From an uncultured Rhodocyclaceae bacterium (GTDB lineage Bacteria; Pseudomonadota; Gammaproteobacteria; Burkholderiales; Rhodocyclaceae): a DNA stretch of 64,000 nucleotides. Both the position numbers and the translations under genes were made by a program. Location: the NCBI GenBank assembly GCA_907163225.1, contig OU015322.1, forward strand, positions 496,001 through 560,000. The letters are read 5' to 3'. Positions 36,623 to 44,416 of this stretch are shown here, piece by piece. Positions within the stretch are counted from its first letter, which is position 1; each line of letters opens with the position of its first letter. Under the pieces are notes generated by a model. It did no database searches, had not been told where the DNA came from, and saw nothing but the letters and a program-made list of their open reading frames with translations.

Positions 36623-38509
36623 TTATTTGTCCTTGGACTCCAGCGCCGCCTGATTAATTTCAACCTTGTAGCGACCGCGCAGGGCAGCCAGGTAGAGCTG
36701 GACTTCCTCCTGGGCAACCATATTGCCAAGTTGTTTCATCATGCCCTGCTTGCGTGCATCGTCCAGCTTTTCACCCGCTTCAACCTTGGTCAGCTTATAC
36801 AGTGCGTAGCCTGCTCCCGGCAATTCGACGCCGGTATAGGAAGGCAACTTGCCGGTTTCCATGCGGAAAACGGACTGCGCAGCAGGCGGCGGCAGCAGGC
36901 GGGCATCCATGCGCGAAATGCTCTTGGCGGCCCCCCAGGTCAGCTTGTCTTCGCCTTTTTTCAAGGCATCCAGTCGAGCTTCGCCATCCTTGCTGGCCAG
37001 CACTTGAGCTTCCTTGTGTTTGAGCAGGGTTTCGATGCTGGCCTTGACGCCGTCAAACGGCTGCAAAGCCTTCGGCTTGTAATCGGCGATGCGGGCTGCG
37101 ACCAGCGTGTTGGTCGCGATTTCAACGGCCTCGGTATTGCGCTTGTTCTTCACTGCCTCGTCGGAAAACAGGGCAGCGAGGAGTTTTTCGTTGCCCAGCG
37201 TGCCATTGGCCGGATTTGCCTGGCGGCCGAGCCAGTCGGACTTCTGGATCGTCAGCTTGAACTTGTCGGCAACCGGCTTCAGGCTGTCTGATTGCTCATA
37301 AACCATGTTGCTGAAAGCTTCGGCCGCTTCGGCAAACTTGCGTGAACCGGCGGCTTTCTTCAGCTCGGCTTCAATGTCGGCACGCACTTCGGCCAGCGGC
37401 TTTTCCTTGGCTGCATGAATGCCGGTCAGCTTGATGATGTGGAAGCCGAAATCAGATTCGACAACACCAGAAATCTCGCCTTCCTTCAAATTCTGGGTCG
37501 TATCTTCGAAGGCCTTGACCATCGCGCCGCGACCGAAAAAGCCAAGATCGCCCCCCTTGGAGGCTGAGCCGGGGTCATCGGAATTTTTCCTGGCGAGGTC
37601 GGCGAACGCGGCTGGGTTGCTGCGGATTTCCTTGAGCAGCTCTTCGGCCTTGGCTTTTGCCTTGTCCTTGCCCAGCTTTTCGGTGGCGATCAGGATGTGG
37701 CTGGCACGGCGCTCTTCCGGTTGCTGGTAACGATCCTTGTGACCTTCGTACCATGCCTTGACTTCGGTTTCGGTCACGGCCAGCTGGGACGCGATCGATT
37801 CCATCGAGAGGACAAGGTATTCAGCCTTGGCCTGTTCAGGCGTTTCAAATTGCTTGGCGTTTTCGTCGTAGAATTTTTTCGCAGCGTCGTCAGCCAGTTT
37901 GACCTTGCCGAGATAGCTGTCGAGAGCGAGACGATATTCGAGTACGTCGCGCTTTTCAGTTTGCAGGGCAAGCACGCGATCGGCAACCGAACGCGAAACC
38001 ACGCCGGACTGGCCGATGGCACCGGCCAGTTGCTGCAGGGTCAGATCCTGGCGCAGCTGCGCTTCGAAGCCGGCGGGCGTCATGCCCTGGGCGCGCAAGG
38101 CAGCTTCGTAGCGTTCGCTGGAGAACTTGCCGTCGACCTTGAAGGCGTCGATCCCGCCAATCGCCTGACGGATAGCATCGTTGCTGGCAAACATTTTCTT
38201 CTTGCCGGCTTCGATGACCAGCAGGCGCTGGTTGATCAGATCGTCAAGAATGGCCTTGCGGGCTTCCGGGTTCTCCAGCAGCTTGGGGTCAAACTGGGCA
38301 CCGAGCTGCGTGCGCAGTCGATCCTGCTGCTCGCGCAAGGACTGCTGGAACTGCTGCTGGGCGATCTTGACGTCGCCGATGGTGGCGACATCGCTGCCTG
38401 AATCTCCGTTGCGCATGTAGGAATCAACGCCGAAGAAGGCAAACGGCAGGGTGATCAGCGCGAGAAATACCTGGACGATTCTTTTGTTGTTGCGGACTGC
38501 GTCGAACAT
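36623..38509 (-). CDS. ppiD: Periplasmic folding chaperone PpiD-type (SurA_N/parvulin)
   Basis: Membrane-anchored periplasmic chaperone of 628 aa. From the ATG at 38509 it starts MFDAVRNNKRIVQVFLALIT, with a single N-terminal transmembrane helix. A SurA_N-like domain follows (residues 35-210), then a parvulin PPIase domain (RRASHILIATEKLGKDKAKA ... GDLGFFGRGAMVKAFED) and a degenerate C-terminal parvulin domain. Upstream in-frame codons to 38689 lack family support. It should help outer-membrane protein folding. Confidence 0.92.
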   Translation of the reverse strand: MFDAVRNNKRIVQVFLALITLPFAFFGVDSYMRNGDSGSDVATIGDVKIAQQQFQQSLREQQDRLRTQLGAQFDPKLLENPEARKAILDDLINQRLLVIEAGKKKMFASNDAIRQAIGGIDAFKVDGKFSSERYEAALRAQGMTPAGFEAQLRQDLTLQQLAGAIGQSGVVSRSVADRVLALQTEKRDVLEYRLALDSYLGKVKLADDAAKKFYDENAKQFETPEQAKAEYLVLSMESIASQLAVTETEVKAWYEGHKDRYQQPEERRASHILIATEKLGKDKAKAKAEELLKEIRSNPAAFADLARKNSDDPGSASKGGDLGFFGRGAMVKAFEDTTQNLKEGEISGVVESDFGFHIIKLTGIHAAKEKPLAEVRADIEAELKKAAGSRKFAEAAEAFSNMVYEQSDSLKPVADKFKLTIQKSDWLGRQANPANGTLGNEKLLAALFSDEAVKNKRNTEAVEIATNTLVAARIADYKPKALQPFDGVKASIETLLKHKEAQVLASKDGEARLDALKKGEDKLTWGAAKSISRMDARLLPPPAAQSVFRMETGKLPSYTGVELPGAGYALYKLTKVEAGEKLDDARKQGMMKQLGNMVAQEEVQLYLAALRGRYKVEINQAALESKDK

Positions 38510-38601
38510 GAGGAGAAAAATCCTTCGAATGCGTTCAAAAAGGCAAATACTGCTTGCCCAAAAGGCCGAATGATACCGTAATTTTCGACTCGCCCCTTTG
38601 C

Positions 38602-40023
38602 TCAGGGGCTGGAAAAGATGGCACCCAAGCGGCGCACGGCGTCCTCGATTTCCGGCGTATGCGGGTTGCCGCAATTGAGGCGCAGGCAATTCCGGTACAT
38701 GCCGCTGGCCGAGAACAGCTCACCCGGCACGTAGGCCAGATTTTCAGCGATCGCTCGCTCGTACAAACGGGTGGTGTCGATCTCTTCCGGCAATTCCACC
38801 CACAGCACATAACCGCCCAGCGGCTGGGCGATCCGGGTAGCGGCCGGAAAATACCGGCCGACTGCCAGGCGCATGGCTTCGACCTGCCGCTCGTAGGTGC
38901 GCCGCAAGCTGCGCAAGTGGCGCTCATAGGCGCCGGACTCCAGATATTCGGCCAGCACCAGTTGGGTGATCGGATTGGTGCCGCCGCTGGTAATGGTTTT
39001 TTGCAGGGCAATTGCCGGGCGGCGACGCCCCGCTGCGACAAAGCCGATGCGTAAAGACGGTGACAGGCATTTCGAGAACGATGAGCAAAGCATGACGTTG
39101 CCCGTCTTGTCGAAAGCCTTGATCGGCCACGGGCGCTCGCCACCCAGGTGCAGATCGCCGTAGATATCGTCCTCGATCACCGCGACGCCGCGTGCTGCGG
39201 TCAACTCGGAAAATTGCCGTTTTTTTGAATCCGGCATCACGCAGCCGAGCGGATTGCTGCCATTCGAAACGATCAGGCAGGCGGCGATGCCGCCGTTGCG
39301 GGTCGCCAGATCCAGCGCCTCGACCGACATGCCGGTGCGCGGGTCGGTCGGAATCTCCAGCGCCTTCAGACCCAAGGTTTCCAGCAGTTGCAGCATCAGA
39401 TAGTAGGCCGGTGATTCAACCGCCACGGTGTCGCCGGGCTTGGTCACTGCCCGCAAACACAAGCCAAGCGCTTCGGTGCAGGAATTGGTGATGACAAACT
39501 CTTCAGCCGCCAGCGGCCCGCCCCAGGCCAGCGAGCGGCGCACCAGCTGGCGAACCAGGGCCGGCTCATCCGTATTGATATGGCTGCCGCCTTCGAGCAA
39601 CTTCGGGTGGCGCCGCGCCACGCCGGCATATAAACGGTGCAAGGCCGCCACCGGCAGCAGTGACGGCGCCGGCAAGGCAGCAGCCAGCGGCGCAACGCCT
39701 CGCCTGGTACCGGCCTGCAGAACACGCACCAGGCGCTGGGAAATATCGACAGGAATCGGCGCCTCTGGCGTCAGTCGCACTACCGGTTCGGCCCGTAGCG
39801 GCATGGCTCGCCGGACAAAATGCCCGGACTGCGGCCGTGCCTCGACCAAGCCTCTATCCTCAAGCTGGCGCAGGGCCTGAACCACGGTCGACACGGAAAC
39901 CCGCTTTTCCTGCGACAAGCGGCGCACGGATGGCAGGCGCTCGCCGTGCGACAGAATGCCGTTGGCAATCATCCCCGCCAACTCGGCGGCCAGACGCTCG
40001 TAACGCAACAATTCTTCAGACAT
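38602..40023 (-). CDS. MocR/PdxR-type transcriptional regulator (GntR-HTH + aminotransferase domain)
   Basis: Protein of 473 aa: an N-terminal GntR winged helix (residues 5-75, GERLPSVRRLSQEKRVSVSTVVQALRQLEDRGLV) fused to a class-I aminotransferase-like domain with CSSFSKCLSPSLRIGFVA, whose Lys would bind PLP. Such proteins sense PLP or amino compounds and control a divergent gene. Three CAACTGT-type sites in the divergent gap to the DUF2917 gene are candidate operators. An R1-like sequence (39195-39231) is in frame. Confidence 0.92.
   Translation of the reverse strand: MSEELLRYERLAAELAGMIANGILSHGERLPSVRRLSQEKRVSVSTVVQALRQLEDRGLVEARPQSGHFVRRAMPLRAEPVVRLTPEAPIPVDISQRLVRVLQAGTRRGVAPLAAALPAPSLLPVAALHRLYAGVARRHPKLLEGGSHINTDEPALVRQLVRRSLAWGGPLAAEEFVITNSCTEALGLCLRAVTKPGDTVAVESPAYYLMLQLLETLGLKALEIPTDPRTGMSVEALDLATRNGGIAACLIVSNGSNPLGCVMPDSKKRQFSELTAARGVAVIEDDIYGDLHLGGERPWPIKAFDKTGNVMLCSSFSKCLSPSLRIGFVAAGRRRPAIALQKTITSGGTNPITQLVLAEYLESGAYERHLRSLRRTYERQVEAMRLAVGRYFPAATRIAQPLGGYVLWVELPEEIDTTRLYERAIAENLAYVPGELFSASGMYRNCLRLNCGNPHTPEIEDAVRRLGAIFSSP
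39195..39231 (+). repeat. R1-like repeat inside the MocR gene
   Basis: CTGCGGTCAACTCGGAAAAT and a T-rich tail ending GAATC; antisense to the gene. Confidence 0.45.
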
Positions 40024-40032
40024 AAATCACCA

Positions 40033-40116
40033 ATACAGTTGAGGCATCGAGCGACCAGCACAGATTAATTTCCGCGCAACTGTGCCGGTCACAATTTTCT
40101 TTAATTGCAACTGTAT
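40033..40116. promoter_or_regulatory. Candidate MocR operator sites
   Basis: ATACAGTTG (40033-40041), CAACTGTG (40077-40084) and CAACTGTAT (40108-40116). The outer two are perfect 9-bp inverted copies 66 bp apart in the divergent gap between the MocR gene and DUF2917, the normal place for MocR-type operators. Confidence 0.5.
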
Positions 40117-40167
40117 CAACAAATCGTGGCGACCTAAACTGCTTTGCATCAATGAAGGGAGAACGCC

Positions 40168-40491
40168 ATGCCACGTGACCAGCCTCAGGGAGAAATCGAA
40201 CTCTTCACCAACCAACCGCTTCGGCTGAACAAGGCCGGCGGGCTTGGCGTCACCTGCATATCAGGTACGATCTGGATCACCGTTGCCAACGAGCCAGGCG
40301 ACATCTTTCTCAGAACCGGGCAGCGCTATGTTTTAACCAGCAACAAACTGGCGCTGGTTGAAGCCATCGGTAGCGGCAGCGTTTATCTGCGCCCAGCAGG
40401 AGAGCGTTGGCCAGGGCTGCTCGCCCGAATCGTCAATCACCGGACACAACTCAGCGCGTTGCTGCGCCTGTTCGCCGACAGCCGAAATTAA
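40168..40491 (+). CDS. DUF2917 family protein
   Basis: Protein of 107 aa with the DUF2917 pattern: ELFTNQPLRLNKAGGLGVTC, GTIWITVANEPGDIFLRTGQ and a beta-rich cupin-like remainder. Function is unknown. It is divergent from a MocR-type regulator, which probably controls it. The ATG at 40168 is 26 nt after AAGGGAG-like sequence, so the start is not well fixed. Its 3' end overlaps the minus-strand gene at 40488 by 4 nt. Confidence 0.8.
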   Translation: MPRDQPQGEIELFTNQPLRLNKAGGLGVTCISGTIWITVANEPGDIFLRTGQRYVLTSNKLALVEAIGSGSVYLRPAGERWPGLLARIVNHRTQLSALLRLFADSRN

Positions 40492-40700
40492 TCGAACAAA
40501 TCCGGCTGCATCGGCACAAGGTTGTCGCGCTTGACCGTGAAACGCACCAGAACACCACGCTTGCCAATGGCTTCGACCACCATGCGGCCTGCCGATGCCT
40601 CGGCCACAACCCGTACGTTACGCATCGACTGACGCGTACGGCCGCGATAGGTCGCAAGCGCGCCGGCCGGCGGAATCCAGGCAGATTTGGGGCGCGCCAT
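40488..40700 (-). CDS. Small basic protein, divergent from an SOS-type peptide gene
   Basis: Protein of 70 aa starting MARPKSAWIPPAGALATYRG and ending VKRDNLVPMQPDLFD. I do not recognise a family. The N-terminal half is basic and the middle (VVAEASAGRMVVEAIGKRG) is beta-like; the tail PMQPDLFD resembles a beta-clamp-binding motif but this is a guess. The start could also be at 40703 or 40733. AAAGG lies 6 nt before the ATG at 40700. Two LexA-like boxes lie upstream, shared with the gene at 40860. Confidence 0.6.
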   Translation of the reverse strand: MARPKSAWIPPAGALATYRGRTRQSMRNVRVVAEASAGRMVVEAIGKRGVLVRFTVKRDNLVPMQPDLFD

Positions 40701-40765
40701 CATGAGCCTTTCATTTTCCTGTGAACGATGCACAAGACTACCGCGTTAAATATTTTTTCCGAACA

Positions 40766-40781
40766 CTGTACATCCATACAG
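40766..40781. promoter_or_regulatory. LexA box in the 40.7-kb divergent gap
   Basis: CTGTACATCCATACAG, an exact CTGT-N8-ACAG match midway between the minus gene (starts 40700) and the plus gene (starts 40860). Confidence 0.8.
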
Positions 40782-40813
40782 CTTTCCGATAATCTGCAAA
40801 CAAACGCCATGTA

Positions 40814-40829
40814 CTGTATATCCAACCAG
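40814..40829. promoter_or_regulatory. Second, weaker LexA-like box
   Basis: CTGTATATCCAACCAG, one mismatch (CCAG for ACAG), 48 bp from the first box and 30 bp before the plus-strand ATG. Two boxes suggest tight SOS control. Confidence 0.55.
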
Positions 40830-40859
40830 TCACCAAAGTAACCCGAAGGAGTCGCCATC

Positions 40860-41024
40860 ATGAAACGTTTGCAACAGTGGTTCGATCTGATCGCCGGCAT
40901 TTCCCATGACGAGCAAGCCCGTCTCGAACGTGCCCACGCCATTTTCAGCACTCGCCCCACCGATGTTGAAGCGCTTAAAACACCGGCCTGCTGGCGACGT
41001 CGCGCCCGTATCGTTCGCACCTGA
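40860..41024 (+). CDS. SOS-type small protein, 54 aa
   Basis: The ORF starts MKRLQQWFDLIAGISHDEQA and ends CWRRRARIVRT, with GAAGGAG 8 nt before the ATG. It has an amphipathic N-terminal helix and a very basic C-terminus (WRRRARIVR). Two LexA-like boxes stand upstream. No family is recognised. It may be an SOS-induced regulatory or membrane-active peptide, but this is inference from position and charge. Confidence 0.65.
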   Translation: MKRLQQWFDLIAGISHDEQARLERAHAIFSTRPTDVEALKTPACWRRRARIVRT

Positions 41025-41038
41025 AGAGGCCTGCGAGA

Positions 41039-41075
41039 AACGTCAGTTTTTGGCGGTTATTCCGGTTGACCGCAG
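41039..41075 (-). repeat. R1 repeat, intergenic after the 54-aa gene
   Basis: CTGCGGTCAACCGGAATAAC with tail CGCCAAAAACTGACG, starting 15 bp after the small gene's stop. Confidence 0.75.
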
Positions 41076-41204
41076 CATTCATGAGAAAGTGCTGCGGAAA
41101 GCCACTGCAAGCCCCTTGTCCATACACGCGTCTGCGGCATAATTCAGTCTTCGGCAAGCAGCGGCACCCAAGCCGCTGGCCAACAGCACTCCGGAGAATC
41201 GCCC

Positions 41205-41561
41205 ATGAAGCGTATCGACATCGACAGCGCCATACGCTTGCACACACAATGGCGGCGACAATTTCTGAATGCCTTTGCCGGCGGCGACTACGCCGACATG
41301 CCACTCTCGGAACATCGCGGCTGCACGCTCACCAAAGCGTTTCAAGACGCACAGGACGTCGACCGGGCTTCAGCTGACTTTCGCCAGCTGCTCGCCATCC
41401 ACGACCGCTTTCATGCGCTGGCCAACGAGATCGTTGAGCTCAGCAGCAACGGCCTCGGTGATTCAGCCGACCTGCTCCTGCCCGAACTCAACGACGCCTC
41501 GCACCAGCTGGTTGGCCAACTCGACAAACTTCGCGTCGCTCAGGATCGCCATGCCAAATAA
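41205..41561 (+). CDS. Stand-alone CZB (zinc-binding) domain protein
   Basis: Protein of 118 aa made only of a CZB-like four-helix domain. Candidate ligands are His13 (RLHTQWRRQF), Cys40 (EHRGCTLTKAF) and the H-x3-H pair His66/His70 (LLAIHDRFHAL). This matches the order in the CZB domain of the chemoreceptor at 30777-31895. There is no signalling domain, so it may buffer zinc or sense oxidants alone or with an unknown partner. A GAG lies 8 nt upstream of the start. Confidence 0.72.
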   Translation: MKRIDIDSAIRLHTQWRRQFLNAFAGGDYADMPLSEHRGCTLTKAFQDAQDVDRASADFRQLLAIHDRFHALANEIVELSSNGLGDSADLLLPELNDASHQLVGQLDKLRVAQDRHAK

Positions 41562-41572
41562 AACTTCGGTGA

Positions 41573-41761
41573 AGTGACATAGCCCACTGCAACACTGACC
41601 ACGAGTGCTGGCTCGAAAAGGTCAAACCCTTGGCAAAGCCAAACGAAGCGGTCATCGTCATCTGCTGCACCGGCAACCGAACCAAGGCCGTCAGCCAGTT
41701 TCTCTCGCAACAAGCCGGCTACGCCACGGTTTACAACGTCAAGGCCGCGAAAACTTGCTGA
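41573..41761 (+). pseudogene. Rhodanese-domain remnant
   Basis: The frame 41573-41761 has no start codon of its own but reads EAVIVICCTGNRTKAVSQFL and then GYATVYNVKAA, the end of a rhodanese (sulfurtransferase) fold with the active Cys in the loop CCTGNR. The N-terminal half is missing and the reading ends after VYNVK, where a normal protein would continue with GG. It looks like a decayed gene. Confidence 0.6.
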
Positions 41762-41970
41762 ACCACGCCGTCGACCGCAAAAGGTGCGCCAGTTGCGAGC
41801 ACTGGCGCGGTTGGCGCCAACCTGGCGAAGAGCCGGGAACCGTCAAAATCGAAGCGGAAACCTCGGAAGGCCTCTGCCAGGGCGGTGGCTGGGACAACGC
41901 CGAACGCCGCGCCCGCTCGGCTTGCGGGCATTGGCGAATTTGGCAAGCGCTGGATCAGACGCCACCATGA
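41755..41970 (+). pseudogene. Cys-rich small protein or gene fragment
   Basis: From a TTG at 41755 the frame gives 71 aa with CASCEHWRGWRQ, GLCQGGGW and SACGHWRIW, four Cys that could form a zinc site. No ATG start exists in a sensible place, and no ribosome site is visible. Its last about 40 bp belong to the 69-bp direct repeat, so a second, nearly deleted copy lies at 43181. It may be a remnant; a TTG-started gene is possible. Confidence 0.4.
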
Positions 41971-42000
41971 CCCAGCACCCCGCTTGCCACGGTCAACCGG
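41932..42000 (+). repeat. 69-bp direct repeat, copy 1 (with R1 end)
   Basis: Aligns without gaps to 43181-43249 with about 8 mismatches (61 of 69 identical). It covers the 3' end of the Cys-rich fragment and ends with the R1 core CCACGGTCAACCGG (the R1 tail after it is lost). Confidence 0.85.
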
Positions 42001-42147
42001 GTTTACTACGTGAAACGTAAAAAGCGGCGAAAATTGAAGTCTGGGTGAGGTGGCTGCAAAGTCAAAACAACCGCATAAATAAACCGCTGGGCGGGTCCCC
42101 AGTTGCCACCTTAAACTCTCCCACTGGAACCCTCAGCCTTTGACTAT

Positions 42148-42585
42148 ATGAAAACACCTATCCACAGCCTTCGCATCGTATTCGCACTGAGCGCGCTCGC
42201 TTGCTCAGTCATCCTGGTGCTATTTGCCCACGGCAGAGCCCAATGGACGCCTGAGTTCTGGCTCCAACTCCTTGCCACATCCCTTGCCATCAGTGCCGCA
42301 GTCTGCTTCCTTGCCTTTCGCAAGGGGAAAATGCAGCTTGTCGATGTTCCGCTGGGATACTTTGTAGGTGTATTCCTTCGTCATCTGTTGCTCACCTATG
42401 TCGCTTCGGCCATAGCGCTCAGCGCAATTGGCTGGGCCTTGATCTACCTGGTAACGCGTACGGCACCCAATGCGCTGGCACTGGCCATTCTCGCCGGGTC
42501 GTGGCTCTCACTCTGGCTTGCACCGGGTATCGCGTCCATCACTACCTGGCGCAAACTGCAAGGCGTGAGTAACAGCGATGCGTGA
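42148..42585 (+). CDS. Small integral membrane protein, unknown function
   Basis: Protein of 145 aa with four hydrophobic helices (IVFALSALACSVILVLF, LLATSLAISAAVCFLAF, LLTYVASAIALSAIGWALIYL and LALAILAGSWLSLWLAPGI). No family is recognised. It lies between the two copies of the 69-bp direct repeat, 56 bp ahead of a DUF4160/DUF2442 gene pair, so it may be cargo of the same small cassette. The start ATG has no clear ribosome site. Confidence 0.6.
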   Translation: MKTPIHSLRIVFALSALACSVILVLFAHGRAQWTPEFWLQLLATSLAISAAVCFLAFRKGKMQLVDVPLGYFVGVFLRHLLLTYVASAIALSAIGWALIYLVTRTAPNALALAILAGSWLSLWLAPGIASITTWRKLQGVSNSDA

Positions 42586-42641
42586 AACGATATTTCCTTG
42601 CTGTGCTAGCATCAAAGTCTCTTCAAACCACCTTTCCGTTT

Positions 42642-42902
42642 ATGCCAACCATCAGCCAATTCTTTGGCATCGTCATCCAGATGTTCTGGCAGGAGCATGC
42701 ACCACCACACTTTCACGCCATGTATGCAGAACACGAAGCCCAGATCGATATTCGGACACTTGAAGTCATCGTAGGCTACCTGCCAAAACGTGCTTTGAAC
42801 CTCACCATCGAGTGGGCTATCGAACACCGGACAGAGCTCATGGAGGACTGGAATCTATGTCAAGCCAAACAAGCACCCAAGAAAATTCAACCCCTGGAAT
42901 AA
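42642..42902 (+). CDS. DUF4160 domain protein
   Basis: Protein of 86 aa starting MPTISQFFGIVIQMFWQEHA; the core PPHFHAMYAEHEAQIDI is the DUF4160 signature (H-x-H near a Tyr). These proteins are usually encoded just ahead of a DUF2442 protein and have been suspected of toxin-antitoxin function, but no activity is established. The ATG at 42642 is favoured because the family begins MPTI. It overlaps the following gene by 46 nt. Confidence 0.82.
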   Translation: MPTISQFFGIVIQMFWQEHAPPHFHAMYAEHEAQIDIRTLEVIVGYLPKRALNLTIEWAIEHRTELMEDWNLCQAKQAPKKIQPLE

Positions 42903-43177
42903 TTCCAGCAGCTCCTTGGCGAATCCAGGCGGTATCGGTTCTTCCCGATTACAAACTGGCCGTGACCTTTCGTGATGGCAGGAGCGGAATCATTGATTGC
43001 TCCGGAATTTTGACAAGTTCAAATCCCGGCATCTATGCGCCATTGACTTCTCCCGAGTTTTTCGCCCAGGTAAAACTTGAGCTAGGTGCGCTTACCTGGC
43101 CGAACTGCGCTGATCTTGACCCAAGCTGGTTGCATAGTGAACTAGGCACCAAAAAAACGTGGTCTGTCCCCTTTTAA
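42857..43177 (+). CDS. DUF2442 domain protein
   Basis: Protein of 106 aa with the DUF2442 pattern VSVLPDYKLAVTFRDGRSGIID and a C-terminal LTWPNCADLDPSWLHSEL. It is the standard downstream partner of DUF4160. The first 16 codons of the longer frame (from 42812) are unlike the family, so the ATG at 42857 is chosen. The gene ends 4 bp before the second copy of the 69-bp repeat, which suggests that the pair was inserted with the repeat ends. Confidence 0.8.
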   Translation: MSSQTSTQENSTPGIIPAAPWRIQAVSVLPDYKLAVTFRDGRSGIIDCSGILTSSNPGIYAPLTSPEFFAQVKLELGALTWPNCADLDPSWLHSELGTKKTWSVPF

Positions 43178-43180
43178 TGC

Positions 43181-43249
43181 TGGCGGATTTGGCCAGTGCT
43201 GAATCAGACGCCGCCATAACCCAGCATTCCGCTTGCCACGGTCAACCGG
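43181..43249 (+). repeat. 69-bp direct repeat, copy 2 (with R1 start)
   Basis: Same sequence as 41932-42000 with about 8 changes. Here it continues into a complete R1 element (43236-43272). It encodes a degraded C-terminus of the Cys-rich protein. Confidence 0.85.
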
Positions 43250-43272
43250 AAAAAATGCCCAAAATAGAAATC
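43236..43272 (+). repeat. R1 repeat, intergenic (after DUF2442)
   Basis: CCACGGTCAACCGGAAAAAA with tail TGCCCAAAATAGAAATC. Very similar to 44417-44453 over the whole length. Confidence 0.85.
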
Positions 43273-43287
43273 GGGTAGCGCAATAAT

Positions 43288-43319
43288 TTATACTCACTTG
43301 TAAATTACGTGCGTATAAT
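43288..43319 (+). promoter_or_regulatory. Putative promoter/operator of the nucleotidyltransferase gene
   Basis: TATAAT (43314-43319) lies only 6 bp before the ATG (43326), so the message would be leaderless or start at the ATG. TTATAC (43288-43293) and GTATAA (43313-43318) form an inverted repeat that could be a self-operator. Confidence 0.4.
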
Positions 43320-43325
43320 TTCATC

Positions 43326-44402
43326 ATGAAGCGACTTTCCGAAACCTGCGCCACCTTGTATGCCGACCTCAAGGACCGGGCCTGCGGGGATGCGGGCCGA
43401 CTGCCGCCGGGCGGCGCGTTCACCAAGAAAACTGTCAACGGCGGGATCTACTGGTACTACCAGACACCTCAGGTCGACGGGCAAAGGCGGCAAATCTCGC
43501 TGGGCAGGGAATCCGACGAATTGCTGGCAAAAATCGACCAGTGGCGGACAGCGCAGTCAGATGCCGCAGGCTTGAGTGACGCGCGCAAACGACTCGTCGC
43601 CATGTTGGGCGTAGGTGGTGCCCATCTGGAGCCAGGGCGCCCCGCAAAATTGCTGTCACGCATGAGCCAGGCGGGCCTGTTTGACGCCGGCGGGGTCCTC
43701 GTAGGTTCCTTTGCCTTCGCTTGTTACGGGAACATGCTGGGAGTCTCCTTCGGCTCGGCCCTGATGCGAACAAGCGACATGGACTTTTCCCTGGAGCGGG
43801 AACTCGATATCGGCCTCCAGCGCTCAATACCGGACGATCTTCGGCTAGCCGAGCCGGCCCTGAAGTGGCCGCCACAACTGCTACCAAGCGCTCCCCCCTT
43901 CAACCTGATTGCCCCTGACGGCTTCAAGGTCGAATTTTTAACCGCACAACACGCTGCGACAGAGCGAACCCCCGTGCTCATTGAGCGCTTCTCTGTTCAC
44001 GCCATGCCGCTTCCCTACATGGACTACCTTCTCAACCAAACTCAGGACGCCGTGGTCCTCAACGGCGCAGGAATCCCGGTAAAAGTGCCGGACCCAGCGA
44101 GGTTCGCACTTCACAAACTGGCCGTTTCCCAGCTACGTCCGGTAGGTGAGAAAACCAAATCCGATAAGGACATACGCCAGGCTGAGCAACTCCTGGAAGT
44201 ACTCCTGGCCGATAACCCGGGTTCCGCGATGCTCGCCGCCGATGCCGTCAACGAACGGGAAGACCTTCTGGGGAATTTGATCCTCAAGGGTGCGAGTCGG
44301 TTACCACCAGAAATGCGGGAGTCCTTGCGCGGCTGGGTTCACGAGAAGGTTTGGGATGCTGAGCTTGGCAAAGCCACTCCTGGAGAGTCGCAAGAACGAT
44401 GA
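43326..44402 (+). CDS. GSU2403-type nucleotidyltransferase-fold protein
   Basis: Protein of 358 aa. The N-terminal part (TFTKKTVNGGIYWYYQTPQV-like, residues 30-60) is followed by a region with GSFAFACYGNMLGVSFGSAL and TSDMDFSLE, which resembles the DxD pair of nucleotidyltransferases (GSU2403 family). The C-terminal part is helical. Such proteins occur in defence and toxin-antitoxin islands; no antitoxin gene is clear here. The ATG follows a TATAAT by 6 bp and has no Shine-Dalgarno. Confidence 0.75.
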   Translation: MKRLSETCATLYADLKDRACGDAGRLPPGGAFTKKTVNGGIYWYYQTPQVDGQRRQISLGRESDELLAKIDQWRTAQSDAAGLSDARKRLVAMLGVGGAHLEPGRPAKLLSRMSQAGLFDAGGVLVGSFAFACYGNMLGVSFGSALMRTSDMDFSLERELDIGLQRSIPDDLRLAEPALKWPPQLLPSAPPFNLIAPDGFKVEFLTAQHAATERTPVLIERFSVHAMPLPYMDYLLNQTQDAVVLNGAGIPVKVPDPARFALHKLAVSQLRPVGEKTKSDKDIRQAEQLLEVLLADNPGSAMLAADAVNEREDLLGNLILKGASRLPPEMRESLRGWVHEKVWDAELGKATPGESQER

Positions 44403-44416
44403 CCTCCGGGGGAAGG

